Positions 1 through 12,600 of a DNA stretch of 64,000 nucleotides are shown here, one piece after another. A program made the translations under genes and the position numbers. The notes beneath the pieces are model-generated. The model saw only the letters and a list, made by a program, of their open reading frames with translations. It was not told the DNA's origin and ran no database searches. This stretch comes from Daucus carota subsp. sativus (lineage: Eukaryota; Streptophyta; Magnoliopsida; Apiales; Apiaceae). The DNA is taken from assembly GCF_001625215.2 (NCBI RefSeq), contig NC_030386.2:23716545-23780544 (forward strand), read 5' to 3'. Numbering within the stretch: position 1 is the first letter of the stretch; each line of letters starts with the position of its first letter.

Positions 1-38
1 CTGAAACGAAGAATGAAGATGGGTTCTGAAAAGGATGA

Positions 39-846
39 CAAGGGGGTGTGAGGAAGAAGGCTAGGGATGAGAAGAACCCGGGTGGGAAGCGGGTTTGGAG
101 CGATGAAGATGTAATTGTTATTGTGCAAGGTCTTATTGATAATGAGTTGGAGTATGATGTGGACCCTCATTCTGATTATGATGCATTTTTTTAGTTTGTC
201 AAGGATCTCTCCAAGCCAAAGTGTCTCTTACTCAGTTGAAGGAAAATATTAAGACGCTGATGGGGAAGTACAAGTTTCTCAAAGGAGGAACCCATTCTGA
301 TGTTGTTTTTGCTAAACCCGTTGAAGATGAATTGTTTCGGCTTTCCAATATGGTTTGTGGCCAAGGGAATGACAATTAGGGTAATGCTGCTAGCAAGGAC
401 AAGGATATGAGTATCGAGATCAATGACAATAGAGTGATTGAGGACGGTAGGAAGGACACGGATACGAGCATCGGGATAAATGAGGAGGATGAAGTGAATG
501 AGGACGGTAGGAAGGAGAGGGATATGAGCATTGGGATAAATGAGGATGGAGTGAATGAGGACGGTGATGAGGATGACGAGGATGGGGAGGAGAATGAGGG
601 TTTGAGATTTAAGGAATTGAATTCGAATTTGAGTCGGCATGGGAGTCGGATGTTAGTTTTCCGCAGGCATTGAAATATTTCAGCATGAGAAATTTGAAGT
701 TGCATGCAAGTGAAAAGAAAAGGGCTTTGGGCAAGGAATGGAAGGATGTGTTGGTTAAAGAGTTGCAGCTGTATATTAACAAGTTGGAGTTGAAGACTAA
801 GCTTGCTAAAGTGGCGTTGGATCAAATGCTAAGTTCAGACCATTGA
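39..846 (+). pseudogene. GeBP-like (DUF573/STOREKEEPER) transcription factor pseudogene
   Basis: The + strand encodes, in pieces, a GLABROUS1-enhancer-binding-protein-like factor. A basic stretch leads into RVWSDEDVIVIVQGL, which is the start of the DUF573 DNA-binding domain (from about 90). Further domain pieces follow at about 220-360, then a very acidic Asp/Glu-rich linker (about 400-600), and finally a C-terminal leucine-rich helix segment containing KELQLYINKLELKTKLA (about 750-830). The reading frame is broken repeatedly: a stop just upstream of the domain (36-38), an in-frame TAG at about 191 followed by a frame change, a TAG at about 378, and another shift near 660. An A-run at 940-949 could be the trace of a poly(A) tail, so a processed pseudogene is possible, but GeBP genes often lack introns anyway. 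The 5' end lies at or beyond the window edge. No functional product is expected. Confidence 0.72.
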
Positions 847-952
847 CGACTTGTGGAAAGCGCAATACAAGGTTTTAATATAGTGGTGTCGTGTATATTA
901 GCTATCCTTTGCTTTTGAATTAGTACGAACCGTGTTAATAAAAAAAAAAGGA

Positions 953-1137
953 AATGCTAGGTACCCCAAAAAGTGTTCCCAAGCTTTTTTAACAAATTTT
1001 GTTGGCAATTTAATTATGATTGGTTCCGCTCCCACTAATAATAATGAGACCCTATATATGCACATAAATTATCCAATTAAAATCAACCATTTGTCCGCCA
1101 CGTCATTTGAGAACAAAATTTGGGGTACAGAGCATTA
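953..1137. mobile_element. MITE with ~25-bp inverted ends
   Basis: The left end reads AATGCTAGGTACCCCAAA and the right end is its near reverse complement (TTTGGGGTACAGAGCATT). There is no coding capacity. The ends resemble those of the element at 23067-23238 (AATGCTTGGTGCA), so both may belong to one non-autonomous family. Confidence 0.6.
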
Positions 1138-1194
1138 TTCGTCCTAAATTACTAAGATCCAATATTTTATATTAAATTTTAAAAAAGAACTAAG

Positions 1195-1510
1195 GCTGCG
1201 TTCACTTGGATGAAATTGAATGAAATTTGTGCTCTGAATTTGAGTTGATAGAAGAAAATGTATATAATTTTCAATCATTCAATCATTTCATTCCAAATTA
1301 TTCAAACAAAAAAATATAATCCACATGTTTTGGAAGGAATGCTCATTTCACTTTTCCATCATGTTTTGTTACAATCTTCATCATATAAAATTTAATTATA
1401 TTCATATTTGGTCACTATTTTCTTATACATTCTTCTTTATCCACAGAACTTCTTTATAATTTTTTATTTCATTCTTCCCTCGTTCTATTACATCCAAGTG
1501 AACACATACT
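1195..1510. mobile_element. MITE, GGCTGCGTTCACTTGGATG ends
   Basis: The left end GGCTGCGTTCACTTGGATG pairs with a right end CATCCAAGTGAACACA. The interior is AT-rich with Watson-Crick-matching halves (ATTCAATCATTCAATTCC-like). A second, longer member of the same type occupies about 23338-23940. It is PIF/Harbinger- or hAT-like in general look, but I cannot assign the superfamily. Confidence 0.5.
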
Positions 1511-1792
1511 AAAATGTTGTTGGAGTTTGTTTTAGTGGCTAATTTTAACTGAATATATGAATACTTTATGGGTTTTTCTAGTGTGGGCCTTAACAACAAC
1601 TTTTCATCTAGGTGGGAGATTTTGATTGGTGATAATTTTTGTGCATGAAGGGGGTCATCATTATTAATGGGATGAGAGCCAATAAAAATGAATCTTCTAA
1701 CTAACAAGTGGTTGTTATTCATGGACACACCCTTGGAAATTGCTAATTGAGCCGTGGACAAAGATTTAGGAAAATTTATGGGGTGCATGATA

Positions 1793-2026
1793 CTCCCTCT
1801 GTTTTTTAATATATGACGTTCGACTTTTTGACACATATTTTTAAGTGTTTTGACCGAGTAGTTAAAAACATTTTTTTTGAAATTTTCTTTTTCTGTATAA
1901 AAATATGAAATCAAAATTTTAATTCACAAAAAAAATAAATTAAAAATAATAATTTTTACTACCCGGTCAACCCACCTAAAATTACGTGTCCAAGTCGAAA
2001 GTGTCATATAAAAAAAACAGAGAGAG
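1793..2026. mobile_element. Stowaway-like MITE, diverged family
   Basis: The left terminus CTCCCTCTGTTTT follows TA, and the right terminus AAACAGAGAGAG is followed by TG, a decayed TA duplication. The subterminal GTTCGACTTTTTGACAC matches inverted GTGTCCAAGTCGAAAGTGTC on the right. The element sits inside older inverted-repeat sequence (about 1560-2230) related to the MITE at 15594-15788. Confidence 0.6.
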
Positions 2027-2403
2027 TGTTTGTCTATTTTTTATAACATTTTTCTAGAGTGTGCTTGTGGACACACAATAAGTACAAAATTTGATAAATT
2101 TTTCATATTTTAATTGACTTATACTCTTTAACAATGATGGACCTCCTTGCATTTATAACAACCACACCAATCAAAATCATCCAAATTCATATATTTGAGT
2201 GCTTAGCATGTGCTCACCTGTACAAACCCTTTCATAATATTATATGTGAGGCTACTCTCATGTTTTTTAATTTTTTTGAAACAAGGGACTACTCTCCTTA
2301 AAATCCAACCCCAAATATAACAAATAAAATAATTTAAATTAAATATTTGCAGCAGTACTGCCGTACAGCAATGAAGGGCAATTTGGGAAGACAAAAAGAG
2401 GGC

Positions 2404-2411
2404 TTTATAAA
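2404..2411 (+). promoter_or_regulatory. TATA box of the CID-domain gene
   Basis: TTTATAAA lies about 1.3 kb before the start codon. Splice-like sites (AG at about 2618, GT after about 2692) suggest one or more non-coding 5' exons and a long 5' UTR intron ending just before the coding exon at 3693. This is inferred from sequence only. Confidence 0.4.
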
Positions 2412-3692
2412 GCGGTGAATCATCGGCAGCAGCAGCAAAACCAGCGCTCGCAGCAGACAGACAACAGAGGTTCGAACCGAACACAATTCACTCTTGTTCT
2501 TCTTTCAATTACTTACAGTTCACTGTATCTATATACTTTTGTTTATATGTATCGAAATTATTTCTCAATTATATGAATTCGACTTATAAGTTTTTGAATT
2601 TTTCGATTTTCTTGGCAGGTGTAGTTCGTGAAGATATTAATTATAAGCTGCAAAGAGGCACTGCATTGTATTTGAACAGCTTAAGTATTGGTAATTCGCT
2701 TATTTCTCACTTATTAAACTTGTAATTCTTGTGTTATGCATTCGTGTTTTGTATATTTGAGATGATACCGTAATTCTTGAAATTCACTTACAGTTGATGT
2801 ACTTGAATTAGGGTTTGTGATTTTTTTTCTGTTTTGATATCGCTGGTTATTAAGGCCTGGTAAAAAAAGCTTAATTCTGTTATATGTTTATGTATTTTTA
2901 AGAACTCGTGTCGTGTTAATTTGAATTTAGCAGAAAGTTTTTGTTTTTGTTTTTTGGTTGCCTGTGTGTTTTTCAAGTGCTTTTAAGTTTTGTGTCTTGA
3001 GAAATTTTATTTGCTTATAATTGGAATAGATGAAATTTGAGATTTTATGCGCCGGAGGGTTTTGGACTTGTGATGGAATTTTATTGATTGGCTAATTTAT
3101 TGGAATTTGCACCGCCTTAACTAGACTATATCCAGGGTTTATGCCTTCTATTTTGAAATGTGATTTTTCAGCTCTTAACTGTTTTTATAGTTGCGTATGT
3201 AGTTTCCTTATTTATTACAGGAGACAACAAGTTCATTTGATATCAAATTTTGCAAGTGAACTTGTGAAGATCCTTTAATAAGACAACTATATTTTTCGAA
3301 GTTAGCTTTTAATTTGAAATTTTCTTCGAACGCTTTCCACATTTAGCAGCACTTTTAAATGTTTTACACTTGTAGTTTCATATTATATAAATTTTCTTCT
3401 CATGCTCATAGACCTTTTTCGGCGTAGAAACCTGAAGCTGACCTGATAGTATCTGTTGAATAGTATAACTACAACACCTTTTTGCTACAATATTATTATG
3501 ACTTTCCATTCGCCATTTGTATGATAAGTGTGCTTATGTCAAACCGATCAGTTTCCTTAGGTTGATATTTGTACTACAAAATAATGTGCTAGATTCTGAT
3601 TATATTTACTTGTAGTTTGGTTTATGTCAAGGTTTAAATAGCTTCAAGGTCTACCAGTGTTCCATTTCTCTACTGGACTTCTATCTTATACA

Positions 3693-6600
3693 ATGGGTAG
3701 CACATTTAAACCGCATATTTTGGTGGAGAAGCTGGTCAAGCTCAACAGTTCACAACAAAGCATTGAAAGTATCCTTTAAAAAGTATTACCGTATGAAGAT
3801 TAATTGGCCAAAGTGATTGTAATAATCTCTCGTATAAATAAATTTCAAAGAAAAACCCTTGTGATTTTCATTATTTGTTGTATGATTTAATTCAATTTAT
3901 TTATGGATATGAAAGTGGACATCATTATACAATAAAATCATAAAGTAATATAAGTGAGCACGACCTTTGGCATTCGTATTCCACTCTTTGATAAAGCAAC
4001 ACATTTCATAGATCTACTGCTCTTTTATTCTGCGACTGATTGACTTCTGGTTTCCTGATATTATCAATTGAATTGAACACTATATTCAACAATAGATACA
4101 GCTTTTCCATTCTATTGATTCCACACATTAGAAGTTAAGTTTCTTTTTGTAAAAGTCCTTGCCAACTCAATGCATTGTGATCTTTAATGCAATCAAGCTC
4201 TGTCCCATTGGTGTATTTTCCACATGAACAAAGCAAAGAATGTTGTTGAAACGTGGGACAGGCAGTTTCATTGCTCACCGCGTGAACAGCGGTTGGCTTT
4301 TCTGTATCTTGCAAACGATATTATCCAAAATAGCAGGCGAAAGGGTTCGGAGTTCGTTGCTGAGTTTTGGAAGGTTCTGCCAGGTGCACTTCGTGTTGTA
4401 CTTGAAATCGGAGACAAGTCTGAAAGGAATGCTGCAATGCGGCTGGTAATTTTCTCTTTCAACTATAGACGTTGTTTAGCACCTTCTGGTTGTATTCTGT
4501 TTTTTAGTTTTGCTTACAGAGATCTGTCATGCAATAATTCGTGAATTTAACATTATATTTGAAATATATGTATCCCGAAATGATTGTGTGAGGAAATAGC
4601 CCAAAAAGTTTTTCAGCTACAAATTTAATTTTTCAATTTCTCTTGCTACATTTTAACTCCTAATCTTTCAACTTATTACTATTATATATTAATCACTGAA
4701 GAAGTATCTAGCATGACAGCAGGAATTTAATTAATTGCATCATGTACCATTTCTGGCCCAGCACGTCTTTTGGTTCCCTTCTGCCCTTTAATGAATGTTT
4801 GCAGTTTGATAGTGTCTAAACTTAAGGATTGGACTTATTCAAGTGTTTTTCATATTTTGGATATCAAGAGCAATGAGTTCATTTCCCTAAGATTGAGGCT
4901 GTGTTTTACTTGTTAAAGTCAAAACCTTTAGGGGCATGTTTCAGCAGGAAAATATTGACTCTTCTTCGTCTCTATAAAAAGTAACTTAGGTTCAATATAT
5001 TATGCTTGTTTCTTAGTCGTTGGAACCTTCCAATCTAGTTAAGACTTATAAATATGTCAATAAGTAGTACACTAATGACGGTCTTTGCTTCAGTTAAGGT
5101 AAGAATGAACTAATCAATGGAATGTGATTTTGTCAAAAACAGATAGCATAGTACTCTCCATTATGCGTGGAGGATGCAAATAATAATAATAAAGATAAAA
5201 ATGGGGAAAAGAATGATTATAATGTGTATTGACATGGACTATACGAGTCTTATAATAAAGAAAAATTAAATAGTCGGATATGGACATTGAGCAGTATTAT
5301 AACCTTTGGTAGTGGTCTTGAAAAATAATCTAATTTTCGAAAGGGATTACTAAGAGTCAAGATAATCAAAAAATGTAGGTACTTTGTTTTGATTGTAGTT
5401 CTCATAAATTTGTAACACATTATATTAATACATAATTAAGCTTATTGCTACCTTCTCTGAAATACCAGTGGTTTTACGTTTTCTTTTTCTTAATGTGCCC
5501 TTTCATAGTTGCCTCGGGTTGTAGAGATTGTGTGTTATCTTTGTAGTAAGTTTATAATTTCCTTTTCAATGTAGATTAACATATGGGAAGAAAGAAAAGT
5601 CTTTGGCTCTCAAGGTCAGCTTCTCAAAGATGAGCTTGTAGGGAAGAACCTAAACATAAGCAACAATCCTCCAGTATTCAAATTGGTAAGCAAGTCCTTC
5701 GAACTTGGTTTTAAAAAAGATGTTAGCTGCCAAGGAATCTTATGATTAACATTTTTTCTTCCAACTTTTTGTGAACAGACAAATGCAGCTGGAAATGCTC
5801 TGGAAAAAATAGCATCTGCTTATCAGGTTCTTTATGGTGGTCAACTAGATGAAGAAACTATCTTGCATAATTGTATGAATTCTATTAGATACATTGAAAA
5901 AGTAGAGAAGGAAATTGGCGGTGGTATAAGCTCAGGTATCCCTCTAATTCTCTTTGGTAAACCATTTTTCTTAAATGCAGTTAATTTTTTTTTTCCTTCT
6001 CAAATTTTTTTGTTACGTTATAGCATAGTTGTATCCTTAATTTTCTACCTTCTCTCACTGCCTTGTGAAAATAGAGAAACTCATCCAATCTGGCACCGTG
6101 GAGGAGATTAGGGGGCAGCAGGCTATACTGATGGGTTGTATTGAACAGCTTAGGGATGTACAGTCTTGCAGGATAAGCCTTGTCTCTTATCTTACAGAGG
6201 CTCTTCACGAACAGGTTTTGATCTGCAGCCTGTTTACTCTCTAAACTCATTACTTTAACAAAGTGCATCATCCAATTTCAAACTCAATTTTAGATTTAAT
6301 TCATTTCAATTCATTTAATTTTTATACAAATAAATTTGTAATTATCGTTACATAGCATATAATATATTTAATATATACAGCTAAATATATTTATTTAACA
6401 TGTCAAATCAACTTTAAAAGAACAAGACTTGTCATGTGGTTGTACTTACTTTTATATTGTTTTCTTTTATCCCTAACAAAGAGCTATAATTGTCTGTTCG
6501 TGTCAGGAGGTAAAGCTAAGTCATCTTCGACATCAACTACAGGTAACAACTATAATTATTATCTTTTCATGTGCTTGATTTTAGAAGGACTATTAATAGA

Positions 6601-7946
6601 GCAGAACAATTAGAAAAATACAATAATATGATTAATTTCCAATTGAATTAAGAAAAATTGCAGACCTTAATTAGATGATACAGTACAACAGTCGTTTCAC
6701 AATTTCAGCTTCCAAAGCCCTTACTGGTAAATGAAATGTCTTGTTAGAGCATACTGTACTTGATTAAGATAACTGATAAGACATACAAAATATTAGATTC
6801 ATGATTCACAAAATATAATCTGTTCCCTATCGAAGTTCGTTTACACCTACATTAGTATGTAAGACTTTTATCATTATGTATGAATATTATTATTATGTTT
6901 TAGAAACTAAATTTGGTATAAGTTTGTGTGCTTGCGGCCTGAACTCTGAATTGCAACAAAAAAAACAGGGCTTTCTCTTTGAAATTGTCTGGATTGAGAC
7001 AGTTCTACCCAAGCATGCTATGACCACACGAAACCGCTGATATTTGCTTATCTGGTTTCTTAAGATATTTATATTAGTTCTTTGAAGCAACATTGGATTT
7101 TTAGTCTCCGGAAATTGGTCGAGATATTCAGCTTTCATGACAGCATGGTTTTATGTTATTTTGCAGGATGCAGAATCTCAGTCAGAGCAGGCCGAAAATC
7201 TTTGCAGACATATTATAAACACTGTTCATTCTCTGGCTGAAAAGAAAGATTCACATAATAACTCAGAGGCATCTCAATGTTTAACGGATGACATTGAAGT
7301 ACAAACTGCTCCGGTGATGTACACAAAACAAGTGCAATATAATGAGAAACTTTACCACAGTGCAGAAAATTCTAAATCTGCTGTAGCTGGACCAGCAGCC
7401 CCTGTGACTGCAACCACATCCGCAGCTCAGGTGCTACCTTATGTCCTACCTGCTGTTGCATCAGATGGGGTCATTGTCAACACAGTGAAGGGACCTTCAG
7501 ATGATTATCCACTTGAAAAAAAGCTGAAGCTTGAGAGTGGTCACTCTGTTTACCTACAATCTGAGATTCCTCAGCCACCTGTTCCACCCTATCCGCATCC
7601 AGACTCATTGCAGCATCATGTTGCAATCACCTCCAACGAGTTGGCTCCACAAGTTCAACCACCACTTCCATTATCTCCTCCACCTATGCCACCACTACCA
7701 CCTTCAAATCCATTTCAAGTACCTCAGTTCATGCCGAATGTAGGGTCGATGGCTACTGCACCTGCACCATATAGCTATGGCTTAATCCAACAGCTGCCGC
7801 CGCCACCCTTTCCCTACCCTGCTGTGGGGTCTGAATATAATGGAAGTTCAAACTTTCCAGCTCCTCCACCGATGCCTTATCAGAATGCTGGTAGATTCTA
7901 TGGCCAACAGTCCTTCCCGGCAACACCAGTGTCTCGGCAACTGTAA
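3693..7946 (+). CDS. CID-domain protein (RPRD1/Rtt103-like), RNA polymerase II CTD binding
   Basis: Seven coding exons join in frame: 3693-3768, 4198-4445, 5575-5685, 5779-5935, 6075-6214, 6507-6542 and 7167-7946, giving 515 aa. The first ~133 residues form a CTD-interaction domain with the family signature SHWCIFHMNKAK, then WDRQFHCSPREQRLAFLYLA and LINIWEERKVFG. A helical, coiled-coil-like middle (about 145-270) follows, then a low-complexity C-terminus very rich in proline (PPLPLSPPPMPPLPP, about residues 420-435). Known members of this family (yeast Rtt103, human RPRD1A/B, Arabidopsis ENTH/VHS-annotated paralogues) bind the phosphorylated CTD and act in termination or 3'-end processing in the nucleus; that role is inferred here by homology. 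All introns are GT-AG. The sixth coding exon is only 36 nt. The start codon is fixed by the MGSTFKPHILVEKL N-terminus continuing in frame into the CID. No damage is seen. Confidence 0.9.
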
Positions 7947-7949
7947 GAA

Positions 7950-8588
7950 GGTGATGTCCTGGTACTTTTAGACAGCTCAAAAACGAGGAAAGAAATTAGT
8001 TGTTCTCCGTTCTTATATACTGCTTCAGACTATCGATTGATTATGTTGTATAGGGGTTTGTAAATTATATATTTATGTCCCCGGATACATAGAATCAAAT
8101 TTTATAGAGTTGTTCAAAGTATATATCTGTGCTATTGAGTCTTGACTATATAAAATTTCTGTGCCTGTAGGATGCAGGCATACAACAATAGATGAATTAG
8201 ATTTGGATAAAAAAGAATTAGATGAATTTGTGCTAGGGTGTTTTTACTTGCTTGTTGCATTAAATTTAGATCATTCATTTCCAAACATGTTGTAGGACAT
8301 TAGGTTCTCCGTTCTCGTTATAACTAATAACCTAGCTAAAAAAATAGAAATGAAATATTTTGCTGGTAGAGGTAATTTTACCATTCAATCTTTATTTTAG
8401 CGCACAAGGATTTGAATATTTGATCAAAATCTGCGATGGGATTTACTGTGAAGCTTTAAACAGAAAAAAAATGCAATTTAGGTTGTGAAACTTTGAACAA
8501 AAATATATTTAGCTGTCTGTGCTTGAGCAGTATTTGAAGGCAAAAATTCTGTTCCACCAGGGTAAACTGTAGTCACTTGTAAATGATA
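7950..8588. other. 3' flank of the CID gene, no gene seen
   Basis: AT-rich sequence after the stop codon, presumably 3' UTR followed by spacer. No open frame looks protein-coding. Confidence 0.5.
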
Positions 8589-8869
8589 CTCCCTCCGTCC
8601 CACCCAATTGTTTACATTGGGTTTGGGCACGGAGGTTAAGAAATATGTATAAAGTAGTGAAAAAGAGGAAGAAAAGTGGGTGAAGTGGTGGGACCCATCG
8701 ATTTTTAATATATAAAAGAGAGATAGTGGAGTAAAAGTAGTGTGAAAAGGAAGGAAAAGTGATAAAGTGGTGGGACCCATTAACTATTTTGGGAAAGTTT
8801 TGTAATGTAAAGAAATGGATGGGACGTCCAAAAGAGGTAACTGTAAAGAACCTGGTGGGACGGAGGGAG
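8589..8869. mobile_element. Stowaway-like MITE (281 bp) with TA duplication
   Basis: The termini CTCCCTCCGTCCCACC and GGTGGGACGGAGGGAG are exact inverted repeats flanked by TA (8587-8588 and 8870-8871). The TIR sequence CTCCCTCCGTCCC and the TA target duplication are the established Stowaway (Tc1/mariner) hallmarks. Interior blocks (TTGGGTTTGGGCACGGAGG, GTGGGACCCATC) recur at 11494-11755 and, inverted, at 50894-51206 and 54553-54830, so these four share a subfamily. Confidence 0.9.
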
Positions 8870-8871
8870 TA

Positions 8872-9477
8872 CTCTACTCTATACCAGCGCGGTATTAGAC
8901 GTGCATCTGAATATTAGATAGTAAAATTACTTTTTTGCGTTAAACTTCTTAATTAGACAGATAAGTAGCAAAACTTTTATTTAAATATTTTTCTTAAACG
9001 TATTATATTTTGATCGTGTGAATCACAGGTTTTTCATAAGCATTTTGAGCAGGGAAGAAGAAGGACGTTGGCGGGATTAATGGCTCGACAAGATTTCGCA
9101 TGTATTATGATATTGGGCTGCGAACAATTCAATTCGGTAGGAAGTAATCTTTCATTTGGAGTATGATTATAGATTATTGGACGGTAATCAGATTTAATTG
9201 AAATTAATTGATTGATTTACTTATTCATAATTTATCATAAAGTTTTTGGATATTTTGTGAAAAATCGTGAAATCTTAATTAAATCTATAATCGGTAATTT
9301 TTAAAAAGTAAATCGAGAACTCCTAGAATACTTGTAGGTATTAATGTATTATTATTATCCATCGATCTACTAAAGAAGGTATCTAATTTCATATTTATAA
9401 GTATGTTTTTCCGATATTAAATTTCTTTATTAATATTTTTAAGATATCTGTGAGGTAAATTTATGGAACAAAAACTA
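8872..9477. other. AT-rich intergenic sequence
   Basis: No gene, RNA or clear repeat end is seen. The sequence is high-AT with scattered homopolymers. Confidence 0.5.
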
Positions 9478-9749
9478 CTCCCTCTGTTTCATATTACATA
9501 TCCACTATTGAGAATAAAAAAACGTTTCAAATTACTTGTTCATTTCAACTCTCAATAATATTTGTATTTTCAAGACGAGGTTTATACCACATCTCACTAA
9601 ATTATATTTGCTAAATCAAATATCTCTCACATATTATACTTGGTCAATGCAATAAATATAATAATAAATGAAAGTTTTCTACAAAAGTTAGCTTTTCTTA
9701 ATATACGTAATTTGTTCAAAAGTGGAAATGTATTATGAAATGGAGGGAG
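9478..9749. mobile_element. Stowaway-like MITE (272 bp), TCTGTTTCAT subtype
   Basis: The ends CTCCCTCTGTTTCATA and TATGAAATGGAGGGAG are inverted repeats flanked by TA (9476-9477 and 9750-9751). The interior differs from the 8589 element, so this is a second subfamily. Confidence 0.85.
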
Positions 9750-9751
9750 TA

Positions 9752-10284
9752 CTTCATACAAACATTATATATTGACACTACTTATTTATAAAAGATATCA
9801 TCAAAATGAAATTTGATTATACAAAAATACATATTAATATATATATACACAAGCTAAATTCACAGCATGTTGTAGTATCTTTAAAATCCAATAATATAAC
9901 TATTTACTTTTAGCATGAATTCATTAAATTTAGAATCTATCTTTTTGATAGTATATTCGGAGGTTGTTCTAATAATTTATTTTGAATCTTAAAAAATATT
10001 GAGTATTTAATTCGAATACCGAATTATATGATACGTATCAATTCGGTATCAAAATTTATTATAAAATAATATGATATTGATAATTTGACAACTTCAAATA
10101 ATTTAAGCGGAGAGATCATTGATGTTAAAATAGAGTTTTATTACTTTTATTTAAACAATAATGAAGAAAATATGACATATTATTTTGTATCCAACTTGTA
10201 CACATTTATATCTCTAGCATTTTTCGTAGAAACAAGTGATAGTTTATTTTATTTTATTTTTTTTTTTGAAACAGGAAGATGTAT
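9752..10284. other. AT-rich spacer before the LINE relic
   Basis: No coding or RNA gene is visible. A 100-aa open frame at 10085-10387 (+) is low-complexity and overlaps the LINE relic antisense, so it is not called. Confidence 0.45.
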
Positions 10285-11285
10285 TCACTTAGCAAGATCA
10301 AAAGAGATAGCCTCCAACAAACACGTAGGAGGAGACGTGAAAAAATTACTGGAATTAGCTAAGCAAGGGATTCTAGCGACTTCATGAGCTACCCTGTTAG
10401 CATTTCTCCGAACAAAACAAACCTCAAATGCATTCATACTACTACGCAGAAGCTTGCAATCATTTATCATGTCACCAACTTCTAAAAAATTCTGGCCTTC
10501 ACCCATGATGGCCTTAACAGAAAGAAGAGAATCTGATTCCACCAAGACTTTATCTTCATGCAGCTGAAGATCTTTAACCCAAGACAACGCCTCTCGAATC
10601 CCTACAACCTCCGCCTCAAACACGGAATCTGCCGCAGGAAAGCAAATGTTCTTGGCAGCTAAAAATGAACCCGAGTGGTCCCTCAAAACCATGCCTACAG
10701 AAAAAGTTTTCGCACCTGGGAATACCGAAGCGTCCACGTTAATTTTGAATGAACCTGCTTCTGGACGTTGCCATTTACACTGCAATTTCTTCTCTGAATT
10801 AATCGGATGTAAGGGTTTAGTTTCATACCGTTTCTTTGCGTCCGACCACTCCCTGTACATACTAAAACTGCTGTCCATAGCAAACGCGGGGGTGACTACC
10901 TTTCCTTCCCAGACTTTCTGATTTCTCCAACTTGAACACCTCTAGAACACAACCTCCATCTAACTGGAATAACATTGCGACAGAACCGCCATATAAATAC
11001 CTTTACCTTGTGGGGGAGTTTTAAGTGCCAGACTTTTTTCCACCCAACACTCTGATGGACTGTATTATTACTGTAGTTCAACCCAAACCAATAATGATAG
11101 CCGGATTTCGCATTGTAAATCCCGTTATGTGCTCCTATCCATGCAACCTTGTCCCTTCCACTTCGTTGTGGGGTGTTTAATGCCAGAATTGCATCTGCAT
11201 CATTCTTGAGAAATTGATCTGTAATCAGCCTTTTGTTCCATTTCCTCTCATTGGGGAGAAATAGTTTATTATTTTTAGAGATCAT
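10285..11285 (-). mobile_element. LINE (non-LTR retrotransposon) 3' relic: zf-RVT and RNase H
   Basis: Read on the minus strand, 11285-10896 encodes a zinc-binding reverse-transcriptase-associated domain (WKKVWHLKLPHKVKVFIWR, the zf-RVT signature). A frame shift follows, then 10878-10285 encodes an RVT_3/RNase H-like domain of 197 aa. That domain has the acidic residues in KINVDAS, FEAEVVG and VESDSL, and the late motif RRNANRVAHEVAR. This is the usual order at the 3' end of plant L1-type elements. The two parts are in different frames and the reverse transcriptase itself is missing, so it is a dead fragment. The RNase H part is still an open frame, and a captured host gene cannot be fully excluded. 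Confidence 0.75.
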
Positions 11286-11493
11286 ACTACATTTACATTA
11301 TCTTATCTGGTGCAAGTTAGCTTCAATCCGGTTTAAATTTATAATCAATTAACATTTTGGATCGGATCAATTTGGGTTTGACTGTACATATACTTATTTG
11401 TAAAGTATATAAATCTATTATTAAAAAAAATGAAAAAAATGCTGAACTACTTAATTTAATTATTATTTTTTAAGTAAGTTAAAATTATTATTA

Positions 11494-11755
11494 CTCCTTC
11501 CATCCCCTCAATAGTTTACATTGAGTTTGGGCACGGAGGTTAAGAAATATGTATAAAGTAGTGGAAAAGAGAAAGAAAAGTGGGTGAAGTGGTGAGACTT
11601 ATTGATTTTTAATATATAAAAAGAAGATAGTGGAATAAAAGTAGTGTGAAAAGGAAGAAAAAGTGGGAAAGTTATGGGACCTATTAACTATTTTAGTAAA
11701 ATTTTGTAATGTAAGAAATGAGGGGACATCTAAAAAGGAAATTGTAAAGAATCTA
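11494..11755. mobile_element. Stowaway-like MITE, right end lost
   Basis: The left terminus CTCCTTCCATCCCC after TA, followed by GTTTGGGCACGGAGG and a body, closely parallels the element at 8589. The right end fades out into GTAAAGAATC without the GGACGGAGGGAG terminus, so the copy is truncated. Confidence 0.7.
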
Positions 11756-12440
11756 AAAGGAAAGAAGATCACTCAGGAATAACCGAGTCTTGTTGTTTAA
11801 CCGATTGATTGTGCGGCGATTCTATTATGCGATGTTTGATAATGCTCTCGGAGTTGGGGAATAGAAGATTTAGTGAGCCAACATGGATGGATCATGCATT
11901 ATACGGACCAAGTAAATTAAGAGAGTGTGTGACGGTTATTATTCAGTGATATCTCAATTTCACAATGTAATAATATTTCGAGATTTTATGTTCTAATTTA
12001 GTTTGCATCAATTTCTTTTCTCTCATTCTTTCAATCTTCCAATATGTGGAAATGATGGTTTTTGATTTTGTCATTCGTTTCTTCACCGGAATTCACTATG
12101 TCAATTCTCATCATCTTAAGATGGTCTTAGATAAGTCTCATGTGAAGAATGTCATAGTTAAGATATTATATTAACATTATTTTACATGATATTTTATTTA
12201 TTGTGCACTAAGTTGGGGGTTTCACCAAAACAACGTCTCTATTTAAGGATAGAGACATGTGTACGTACATTTTACTATTGTCAAATCCTACTTTAAATGA
12301 GATATACCAAATATGTTTGATTTGGAGTAATTTATTAAAAACTAACATGAAAAATATATAGAATTATAGAAATATTTCTCTTAGCCACTAAAATAAACAT
12401 GAAAGCGTGTGACTATTAACAGATATAAATACACATCAGC
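11756..12440. other. Intergenic sequence, nothing coding seen
   Basis: Mixed-composition spacer between the LINE/MITE block and the duplicated 3' flank of the C2'H relic. No reliable ORF, RNA or element end. Confidence 0.45.
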
Positions 12441-12449
12441 CATAAAAAG

Positions 12450-12600
12450 TTCCAAGTCACATCCTTGTTTCGATCCAGTGGTGTGAGCGATACCTATTCT
12501 TCTAACAAGCTTTCTTTTATACCCAGAGATGAAATATTTTATTTGACCAACAAAAAGTATAAATATTTGCATCATGATCCCATTTTCGTTTCCTCTGATT
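12450..12600 (-). repeat. Duplicated 3' flank of the C2'H unit (relic copy)
   Basis: A block around TTTCGATCCAGTGGTGTGAG resembles sequence downstream of the other two C2'H copies (about 16205-16290 and 21185-21255: TCTAGTGG.ATGAGTT, then TTTCTAGTATGAAAGAGATG). It marks the 3' side of the duplicated unit and shows that the relic at 12866-13095 came from the same segmental duplication. Confidence 0.6.

Noticed and set aside
407..673. 88-aa acidic ORF on the + strand
   Set aside because: It is the linker of the GeBP pseudogene, not a separate gene.
191..825. Two 149-aa open frames on the minus strand
   Set aside because: Antisense shadows of the acidic GeBP linker; Ser/Ile/Leu-rich low complexity.
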